Shown here piece by piece: positions 1-5,074 of a stretch of DNA of 5,074 bases. Made by a program: the position numbers and the translations under genes. Position 1 is the first letter of the stretch. Each line of letters begins with the position of its first letter. The notes beneath the pieces are model-generated. The model ran no database searches. It saw nothing but the letters and a program-made list of their open reading frames with translations, and was not told the DNA's origin. The DNA is from Nitrospira sp. (GTDB taxonomy: Bacteria; Nitrospirota; Nitrospiria; Nitrospirales; Nitrospiraceae): positions 1 to 5,074 of the forward strand of contig JAICVE010000232.1 of NCBI GenBank assembly GCA_025935475.1. The letters run 5' to 3'.

Positions 1-85
1 AGGCTTCAGCGATGCCGTCTTCTCAATCTTCCTGGGGCCGAAGCCACCCACAGAGGATCTGAAGAAGGGCATGCTTGGCATGTGA
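1..85 (+). CDS. C-terminal end of a chalcone-isomerase-like protein (partial, 5' end outside window)
   Basis: Reading in frame from base 2, 27 codons run to a TGA stop at 83-85. The peptide reads GFSDAVFSIFLG, then PKPPTEDLKKGMLGM. Its pattern (small/acidic residues, V-F-x-I-F/W-L-G, x-x-P, acidic pair, L-K-K, M/L-L-G at the very end) matches what I know of the C-termini of bacterial chalcone isomerase-like proteins, usually about 180-200 residues and often exported. In that family the closing 'LG-x-x-P...K...LLG' segment forms the last helix of the fold. The bacterial members have no firmly known reaction; some relatives bind fatty acids, and true chalcone isomerase acts on plant flavonoids. 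Only the tail is present, so export signal and active-site residues cannot be judged. The gene converges on the barrel gene, with nine bases between the stops. The identification rests on a short stretch and is moderately sure. Confidence 0.62.
   Translation, partial: GFSDAVFSIFLGPKPPTEDLKKGMLGM
69..83. repeat. Small inverted repeat at the convergent gene ends
   Basis: CATGC (70-74) and GCATG (78-82) are perfect reverse complements around a three-base loop, extendable by one G-T wobble pair. The repeat sits inside the last codons and stop of the plus-strand gene and just after the barrel stop on the other strand. The stem is short and lacks a T-run, so it is at best a weak candidate for a shared transcription stop. 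Confidence 0.2.
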
Positions 86-94
86 AGCGGGGAG

Positions 95-1090
95 TTAGAA
101 GAGATTACCAATTCCGATGCCGACATTCGTATTCTTGATGGCTTCTGGTTCAAAGCTCTGTTTTCGACTCGATCTTTGAAAGCCCACATACGCGAGCCAC
201 GTATCCGTTAACTTGCGGATCAGCACGGCATCCCCCTGAATGACGTCCTCGTGGGCGTCCATGCGCTCATCTCCAAGAATCCCGCTTGTCCAATTGTTTC
301 GCTCGTAATGGAAGGCCAGCGACAACGCCAAGCGCTCCGTGAACTCGAAGTCCAGATCGGCGCTGACGTAATGATTGATGTACGAGACGTCGTCCCTGAG
401 CTGAGGTTGGTTCCGGCCCTCGGCGAGGCCGCGTTCATAATGGTAGCTCAGGCCTAGCGTGAGCCGCTCGGAGACACGCCATTCGAGATGGGGACCGATG
501 GTCCAGAAATCCACGTCCCGCTGGGCAAACGCATCGTTGTAGCGGCGAATCCCATATCTCGTCATGAGGCGCACTTCTATGTCCTTCGTCAACCGCTGCT
601 CCACCCGTGCGGACCAGATATGGCTGGTGACCGTCTCATCCACCAACCCCTCCGCACCTGGTTGCCTGTCTTCATTTTCGCCAAGAAACAGGTTCGGCGC
701 ATAGTAGTACCGGAGTCGGACACGTGTGTCCGGCGTGAAGGCCTGGATAGCCTCAACCCTCATGGTTCCATGATTGAAGCGCGGATTGTCCGCATAGATG
801 AACCCCTGCCCGCGTACGTTCAACTCGGTCTTCCCAAACCGATTGTCAAACGTGGTCGCTAGTTTGGCGTCCGGCTCGAACACGACATCGGATCCCTTGT
901 CGGTTAGGTTGGTATCGAGGGCGGGCTGGGTCGGGTCGCCGTCGCGGGTCAGGCGCCGGGTGGCTGAGAAGATGCCTACATCATCCGTATAGAACAAATT
1001 GACTCGGCCTTCGATGCTCGTCTCGGCAAGTGCCGGACTCGCCGCAGCACAGATAACCAAGACGACTATAGACCAGAGTCTGATAGTCAT
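95..1090 (-). CDS. Outer-membrane beta-barrel protein of unknown function
   Basis: This 331-residue protein starts at ATG 1090 and ends at TAA 97-95. The start is supported by a clean Sec signal peptide: MTIR, a hydrophobic run at about 5-17, then SPALA with likely cleavage after Ala22. The mature part is rich in alternating polar/hydrophobic stretches with many Tyr, Trp, Arg, Asp and Glu. It ends in ...GIGIGNLF, a terminal Phe of the kind recognised by the BAM outer-membrane assembly machinery. Strand-turn-strand units are visible at about 75-100, 110-131, 157-184, 196-220, 240-264 and 284-307, with a closing strand at 319-331. This suggests a barrel of roughly 12-14 strands. The units at 196-220 and 240-264 are clearly alike (both end in HYER). 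I cannot assign a named family or substrate; it could be a channel, a structural barrel or a partner of the adjacent lipoprotein. It is the last gene of the minus-strand group. Barrel topology is fairly sure; function is unknown. Confidence 0.85.
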   Translation of the reverse strand: MTIRLWSIVVLVICAAASPALAETSIEGRVNLFYTDDVGIFSATRRLTRDGDPTQPALDTNLTDKGSDVVFEPDAKLATTFDNRFGKTELNVRGQGFIYADNPRFNHGTMRVEAIQAFTPDTRVRLRYYYAPNLFLGENEDRQPGAEGLVDETVTSHIWSARVEQRLTKDIEVRLMTRYGIRRYNDAFAQRDVDFWTIGPHLEWRVSERLTLGLSYHYERGLAEGRNQPQLRDDVSYINHYVSADLDFEFTERLALSLAFHYERNNWTSGILGDERMDAHEDVIQGDAVLIRKLTDTWLAYVGFQRSSRKQSFEPEAIKNTNVGIGIGNLF

Positions 1091-1098
1091 ATCCTCGT
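1091..1098 (-). promoter_or_regulatory. Possible ribosome binding site of the barrel gene, unusually close to the start
   Basis: The bases just before ATG 1090 read ACGAGGAT on the minus strand. The GAGG core (1096-1093) sits only two bases from the ATG, shorter than the usual 5-9. No in-frame alternative start is found nearby, and the signal peptide fixes the ATG. Either initiation is weak, or it relies partly on ribosomes arriving from the upstream lipoprotein gene. Confidence 0.35.
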
Positions 1099-1141
1099 GT
1101 ACTGGTGCCGAGGGCTGAGTAATCTTTAAGCCTTCCTTTTC
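1091..1141 (-). other. Short spacer between lipoprotein and barrel genes
   Basis: This 51-base spacer contains a purine-rich stretch right after the lipoprotein stop (GAAAAGGAAGG) and an AT-rich patch (TTAAAGATTA). I see no GC-rich hairpin followed by a T-run, and no convincing -35/-10 pair. The barrel gene is therefore most simply read as co-transcribed with the two genes before it. Confidence 0.5.
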
Positions 1142-2488
1142 TCAAGGCGACGCATCATCGAGTAGACGATTGATTAATTGGGAAGTTTCCATGCTATCCA
1201 AGATGCTCATATGTGTCTCGTCGAAACCGTAGAGCCGGCTGGCATCTTCCTGCGCGCCCGAATACAGTTGACTCGCCAGAGTGACCGTGCCGTCAGAACT
1301 TTCCCCGATGCTGCTTCCGCGATGCTTGAAACCAAATAGCAGATGATGATGGACGCCATCGGGCAGCCGCCGATGGACTGGCTCGCCGTCACTATCGATG
1401 AAGAACAGATCGGTAAGATAGGCACTGCGAGGAACCATGTCGTTCCAGACGTACACTACCGCCGGCGCATAATCGACCCCCGCCTGTGCAGCCTTATGCC
1501 CAGCCCACGGCGTGGAGATTGTGATGTAGAGCGGGACGCGAGCGCGGCTCTGTCCCGTTTGATTCCTCAAGAGGAACCCGCGGGACACCAGCCCACCCAT
1601 GCTGTGGGCGATCACATGGTATTGTCTGAAGCCGTGCTGCAACTGGAGAGTCTTCATCGTCTGATCAAGATGGTCGGCCAGACCGGTAAGACGGACGCCG
1701 GACGGGTAGTAGTACAACCAGGGCTGATACTTCGTGCGGTCGAGATGCTCCACGAGGTAGCGAAAATTCGTCGGCGTGCCGTTGATGCCGTGCACGAACA
1801 GCACGGGAATCTTTCTGGCATCATAGGGCTCGAGGAAGTATATGCCGGGACCGACATCGAAGATAAAGTCATAGGGCCGCCACAGGCTGTTGATCGCATG
1901 TTCCTCACTGAAACGCGAATCATTGAGTGTGGTCACCACACCATACGCGGTCGCGGCCCCGAGGGTCTGTTGGAGTTGAGCGCTCGAGGAACGAGCCTGG
2001 AACTTCAAGAAATCGATCTCCCCTTTAACCCGCGACCGACCTTCCGTCGGGATGAAGAGCGCCAGTTCGGCGTGGGAGTGACTGCTGTCGCAGGTGAGCA
2101 GTTGACTCGTGTCGACGGGCATGAACGGCTCCCCCGGTTGATAGACGCCGTCGGCATTCACGTCGACGAAGGCAACAAGCCCGTACGTCCCTGGGCCGGC
2201 GCGAAACATCCAGCGCCCGGGCGACTCCAGCACAAAGTGGTCGACCAGGCTCCAATTCTGCGGATCCTCCAACGTGCCCCCGTTGTGGCGCACTAAACCA
2301 ACCAGCAGCGGGCTCGGTGTCTCCTGCCGAGCGCTCACGGAGCCGTCTATTCGGCAAAACGTCTCCATCTTTGACTGTTGCGTGCGCACCTCCTGAAACA
2401 CGCAACCCGTCAGGATGAGCATGGCGACAGCCCACAAGCGCACGCAGTGGTCGAGCCTCCACCCTCGTCGGCGTGACCGCTCTTTCAC
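1142..2488 (-). CDS. Lipoprotein with C-terminal alpha/beta-hydrolase (lipase/esterase) domain
   Basis: From GTG 2488 to TGA 1144-1142 this encodes 448 residues. The N-terminus is basic (RSRRRGWR), followed by a hydrophobic stretch and the lipobox LTGC, so Cys29 should be lipidated. Residue 30 is Val, not Asp, which in the enterobacterial rule favours the outer membrane. Residues about 45-160 form a predicted beta-rich domain containing the Asp-rich loop DVNADGVYQPGEP (109-121), which resembles calcium-binding loops of secreted beta-sandwich modules. From about 226 a lipase-type hydrolase fold begins: oxyanion-hole motif VHGINGTP (232-239) and nucleophile elbow AHSMGG with Ser296. Likely Asp399 (SDGTV) and His426 (ETHMSI) complete a Ser-Asp-His triad. 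It should hydrolyse ester bonds of lipids or other acyl esters in the envelope; the substrate is unknown. The GTG overlaps the glycosidase stop in GTGA, suggesting coupled translation. The open frame continues upstream to 2818, but that part overlaps the glycosidase and has an Arg-rich, shadow-like composition. Confidence 0.85.
   Translation of the reverse strand: MKERSRRRGWRLDHCVRLWAVAMLILTGCVFQEVRTQQSKMETFCRIDGSVSARQETPSPLLVGLVRHNGGTLEDPQNWSLVDHFVLESPGRWMFRAGPGTYGLVAFVDVNADGVYQPGEPFMPVDTSQLLTCDSSHSHAELALFIPTEGRSRVKGEIDFLKFQARSSSAQLQQTLGAATAYGVVTTLNDSRFSEEHAINSLWRPYDFIFDVGPGIYFLEPYDARKIPVLFVHGINGTPTNFRYLVEHLDRTKYQPWLYYYPSGVRLTGLADHLDQTMKTLQLQHGFRQYHVIAHSMGGLVSRGFLLRNQTGQSRARVPLYITISTPWAGHKAAQAGVDYAPAVVYVWNDMVPRSAYLTDLFFIDSDGEPVHRRLPDGVHHHLLFGFKHRGSSIGESSDGTVTLASQLYSGAQEDASRLYGFDETHMSILDSMETSQLINRLLDDASP
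2485..2488 (-). other. GTGA stop/start overlap between glycosidase and lipoprotein genes
   Basis: On the minus strand the bases GTGA contain both the GTG start of the lipoprotein (2488-2486) and the TGA stop of the glycosidase (2487-2485). Such four-base overlaps are typical of genes in one operon with coupled translation. Together with the 51-base gap to the next gene and the lack of a terminator, this argues for one transcript. Confidence 0.75.
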
Positions 2489-5074
2489 TTTCCCGTTTTT
2501 CCTCCTGCATGCACCCCGCGTTTTCCTTCCTGAAGAAACTTTTGCGGATCGAGCCTGCCGTAGAGCTCGATCATCTTCGCGACCAAACCCGTCCAGCCGG
2601 TCTGATGGTTGGCGCCCAACCCGGCGCCGTTGTCCCCATGGAAGTACTCGTAGAACTGCAGATAGTCGCGCCAATGCGGATCGGACTGGAATTTTTCCGT
2701 TCCACCGTACACCGCACGCTTGCCTTGTGCGTCCTGCAGAAAAATGCCCGTAAGGCGGTTGGCAATTTCCTTGCTGACCTCGAACAGGTTCATCATCCGG
2801 CCGGACCCGGTGGGGCATTCGATTTTGAAGTTGTCACCATAATAGAGGTAGTACGACAGCAGCGCCCGGATGATCATGGCGTTCACCGGCATCCAAACGG
2901 GCCCACGCCAGTTGGAGTTGCCGCCGAACATCCCCGTGTTGGATTCGGCCGGAAGGTAGTCCACCCGGTAGACGTGCCCTCCGACATGGAACACGAACGG
3001 ATGCTGCTGATGAAACTTGGAGAGCGAGCGAATACCATAGGGGCCGAGGAACTCGTTTTCGTCCAGCATCTTCGAGAGAATGCGACGTAATCGCTCTTCA
3101 TTGACCAGCGCCAAAATCCCGCGGTCGGCCACTCCACGGTGTTCCCGACCTGTTTTGTGGATGAACGTCAGGAGTTCAGGCATCTGTTGCGCACGCTGCT
3201 GAAGTCTGGCAGCCACCTCGGGCACCCGTTCTCGCTGCCAGTCTTCGACGACGGTGGTCGCGCACAGCGGCAGCAGACCCACCATGGAGCGGACTTTCAG
3301 TCTGGTGGAGTGTCCATCGGGCAATCGCAGGAGATCGTAGTAAAACCCATCTTCTTCGTCCCACATGCCGTCGGAGCCGGACCCATTCATGGCCGCAGCA
3401 ATGTAGAGAAAATGCTCGATGAATTTTTCGACCATGTCGCCGTACGTGCGGTCGTGAGGGGTAATTTCTACGGCGATTTCGAGCATGTTCTGACTGAACA
3501 AGGCCATCCACGCAGTGCCGTCTGCCTGTTCGAGGTGACCGCCCGTCGGCAAGGGAGCGCTTCGGTCGAACACGCCGATGTTGTCGAGACCTAAAAAGCC
3601 GCCCTCGAAAACGTTCTTACCGAAACGATCTTTCCGATTCACCCACCAGGTGAAGTTGAGCAGGAGCTTGTTGAAGGCCGACTTGAGAAAATCAATGTCC
3701 CCCTCGCCGCGCAGGGCCTGCTCGGTCCGGTGCAGAAACAAGGTTGCCCACGCGTGCACCGGCGGGTTCACGTCGCTGAAGTTCCACTCATAGGCCGGAA
3801 TCTGGCCGCTCGGATGGAGGTAATACCCGTGAAACATTAATTTCATCTGGTGCTTCGCGAACTCGGGATCCACAATCGAAATCGGCAGCGTATGAAAGGC
3901 CAGATCCCAGGCGGCATACCAGGGATATTCCCATTTGTCCGGCATCGAAATGATGTCGCGGTTGAGCATGTGAAACCACTCGCGGTTTCGGAACTCTCGG
4001 CTTCCGCTGTGAAGAGGATGGGCAAAATGTTCTTCCAACCACTGATCGGCGTCGAGGAAGTAAAACTGCTTGCTCCACAACATGCCGGCCAAGGCCTGCC
4101 GCATGACGTTCGCCTCATCCGGGCTCACCGAAGGCGGAGTCACAGCGCCGTAGAACTCATCGGCTTCCCGCAACCGATCTTGCATGATGTCATTAAAGGC
4201 TTGGCCGAATGGGGAGGCCACCTTCGTTTTTTCTGCTGCTTTTGCGGGATTGGCTCCTTTGGCCGCCGGCACGTTCTGCCGAACCAAACGCAGTTTCGCC
4301 GTCGCGGTCCCGCCGGGGCCGATCTTGAACCGGTAATGCGCCGAGACCTTCGTGCCGTTTTGGTCGGGATTGACGGCATGCTGTTGACCCTGGACGACGT
4401 AATTATTGATGCCGTCTTTCACATAGGGACTGGCATTGGGATATTGAGGAAAGAGCCGTTCGTTGTTGGTTTCGTTTTCCGTAAAGAGCAGCGGCGCTTC
4501 ACCCTCGCAGTACAGCAGGTATTCGCCCATAGCTGAGTGGGTGGCCGCGACGATCTTGTTCCCTCTGGGTCCCTTCACCTGTTTCAATGAAGGTTTCTCG
4601 ACGGGCTTGGCCTGCCAAGAGGCCCAATTGTTTCGAAACCACAGCGTCGGGAGGATGTGAAGATCAGCCGCCTCCGGCCCCCGGTTTGCCGCCGTGATCT
4701 GAATGAGAACATCGTCTGGTCCGGCCTTCGCATATTCAACGAACACGTCGAAGTAGCGGTCGTCGTTAAAGACCCCGGTATCGAGCAGTTCGTATTCCGC
4801 CATCTCCCGGCTTCGCTGCTTGTTGGTCGCGACCAGCTCATCATAGGGATAGGCCTCCTGAGGATACTTGTAGAGAAATTTCATGTAGGAATGCGTCGGC
4901 GTGCTGTCGAGGTAGAAGTAGTATTCTTTGACATCCTCTCCATGGTTGCCTTCGCTGTTGGTCAAGCCGAACAGGCGGTCCTTGAGAACGGGGTCTTTGC
5001 CGTTCCAGAGGGCCAGGGCAAAGCAGAGTCGCTGGTCTTCGACGGATATACCGGCGAGGCCGTCTTCGCCCCAC
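2485..5074 (-). CDS. MGH1-like / GH63-clan glycoside hydrolase (partial, N-terminus beyond right edge)
   Basis: The frame is open from the right edge (first full codon 5073-5071) to TGA 2487-2485, giving 862 residues. It begins WGEDGLAGIS and continues through DRLFGLTNSEGNHGEDVKEY. This is a conserved early segment of large bacterial proteins, about 880-900 residues long, related to mannosylglycerate hydrolase and GH63 glucosidases. So only some tens of residues are missing, and the TTG at 4965 is not the real start. Residues about 1-265 look like the N-terminal beta-sandwich; an Ala/Lys-rich linker lies at about 270-284. From about 300 to 840 is the (alpha/alpha)6 barrel, with family motifs YPWYAAWDLAFH, QIPAYEWNFSDVNPP, NWRGPVWMPVNAMI and EYFHGDNGAGLGANHQTGWT. 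By analogy with the clan, the catalytic acid is probably Asp390 (in AWD) and the base Glu809 (in FYEYFHGD). The reaction would be inverting hydrolysis of an alpha-glucosidic or related bond; the true substrate (oligosaccharide, glucosylglycerate or similar) cannot be read from sequence. Whether it is exported cannot be seen. Confidence 0.9.
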   Translation of the reverse strand, partial: WGEDGLAGISVEDQRLCFALALWNGKDPVLKDRLFGLTNSEGNHGEDVKEYYFYLDSTPTHSYMKFLYKYPQEAYPYDELVATNKQRSREMAEYELLDTGVFNDDRYFDVFVEYAKAGPDDVLIQITAANRGPEAADLHILPTLWFRNNWASWQAKPVEKPSLKQVKGPRGNKIVAATHSAMGEYLLYCEGEAPLLFTENETNNERLFPQYPNASPYVKDGINNYVVQGQQHAVNPDQNGTKVSAHYRFKIGPGGTATAKLRLVRQNVPAAKGANPAKAAEKTKVASPFGQAFNDIMQDRLREADEFYGAVTPPSVSPDEANVMRQALAGMLWSKQFYFLDADQWLEEHFAHPLHSGSREFRNREWFHMLNRDIISMPDKWEYPWYAAWDLAFHTLPISIVDPEFAKHQMKLMFHGYYLHPSGQIPAYEWNFSDVNPPVHAWATLFLHRTEQALRGEGDIDFLKSAFNKLLLNFTWWVNRKDRFGKNVFEGGFLGLDNIGVFDRSAPLPTGGHLEQADGTAWMALFSQNMLEIAVEITPHDRTYGDMVEKFIEHFLYIAAAMNGSGSDGMWDEEDGFYYDLLRLPDGHSTRLKVRSMVGLLPLCATTVVEDWQRERVPEVAARLQQRAQQMPELLTFIHKTGREHRGVADRGILALVNEERLRRILSKMLDENEFLGPYGIRSLSKFHQQHPFVFHVGGHVYRVDYLPAESNTGMFGGNSNWRGPVWMPVNAMIIRALLSYYLYYGDNFKIECPTGSGRMMNLFEVSKEIANRLTGIFLQDAQGKRAVYGGTEKFQSDPHWRDYLQFYEYFHGDNGAGLGANHQTGWTGLVAKMIELYGRLDPQKFLQEGKRGVHAGGKTGK
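2501..2506 (-). promoter_or_regulatory. Shine-Dalgarno AGGAGG for the lipoprotein gene
   Basis: A perfect AGGAGG lies on the minus strand inside the final codons of the glycosidase gene. It is 12 bases before the GTG start at 2488, somewhat longer than the ideal spacing. It supports GTG 2488 over any start further upstream, and no other in-frame start codon lies between it and the lipobox except the Met directly before the LILTGC segment. That Met would leave no signal peptide. Confidence 0.5.

Noticed and set aside
1..81. A minus-strand frame starting at ATG 81 and open to the left edge, as a fourth operon gene
   Set aside because: It lies opposite the plus-strand chalcone-isomerase-like tail, which has a better sequence match and a proper stop, and I see no ribosome binding site of note before it.
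69..83. The small hairpin as a true intrinsic terminator
   Set aside because: The stem is only five base pairs plus a wobble and has no T-run on either strand. It is listed only as a weak inverted repeat.
1343..2296. A 317-codon open frame on the plus strand, antisense to the lipoprotein gene
   Set aside because: Its translation has no recognisable motif or signal and lies fully opposite a gene with a lipobox and catalytic motifs. Long antisense frames are common in GC-rich coding DNA.
2025..2510. A 161-codon minus-strand frame beginning at an ATG just before the AGGAGG, overlapping the lipoprotein start
   Set aside because: The product is rich in Arg, Ala and Gly without pattern, while the competing frame gives a signal peptide, lipobox and a continuous domain. 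I see no sign of a frameshift.
2473..3090. A 205-codon plus-strand frame opposite the end of the glycosidase gene
   Set aside because: It is a shadow of conserved glycosidase sequence, including the catalytic Glu region, and has no domain of its own.
3850..4536. A 228-codon plus-strand frame opposite the middle of the glycosidase gene
   Set aside because: Same reasoning: the opposite strand carries conserved family motifs, and this translation has none.
2485..4965. TTG at 4965 as the start of the glycosidase
   Set aside because: The frame continues upstream to the window edge with conserved family sequence (WGEDGLAGIS, QRLCFALALWNGKD, DRLFG), so the TTG is an internal Leu codon.

Overview
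The window looks like chromosomal DNA of a GC-rich Gram-negative bacterium. It encodes a protein with a signal peptide and an outer-membrane beta-barrel pattern, and a lipoprotein with a lipobox. The style of the proteins (an MGH1-like/GH63-type glycosidase, a chalcone-isomerase-like protein) would fit a Nitrospira-type or proteobacterial genome. That taxonomic guess comes from general impression only. I see no mobile element, CRISPR array, rRNA or tRNA.

Three genes lie in a row on the minus strand, read from right to left. (1) A glycoside hydrolase of the MGH1-like/GH63 clan runs in from the right edge and ends at 2485; only its first few dozen residues are missing. (2) A lipoprotein carrying an alpha/beta-hydrolase (lipase/esterase) domain starts at a GTG at 2488. 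This start overlaps the glycosidase stop by four bases (GTGA). The open frame extends further upstream, but that part lies inside the glycosidase gene and is not coding in this frame. (3) An outer-membrane beta-barrel protein of unknown function (1090 to 95) starts 51 bases after the lipoprotein gene, with no visible terminator between them. These three probably form one transcript whose promoter is beyond the right edge.

At the left edge the last 27 codons of a plus-strand gene are visible (1 to 85). Its ending resembles the C-terminus of bacterial chalcone-isomerase-like proteins. It converges on the barrel gene with only nine bases between the two stop codons.

Taken together, the minus-strand genes would give a sugar-cleaving enzyme, a probably outer-membrane-anchored lipase/esterase and an outer-membrane barrel. 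A shared role in envelope or storage-compound metabolism is possible, but it rests on gene order alone. The window is almost completely coding, and the longest gap between genes is 51 bases. I found no clearly new system. The most interesting points are the two-part lipoprotein, the repeated hairpin pattern in the barrel, and the tight coupling of the three genes.
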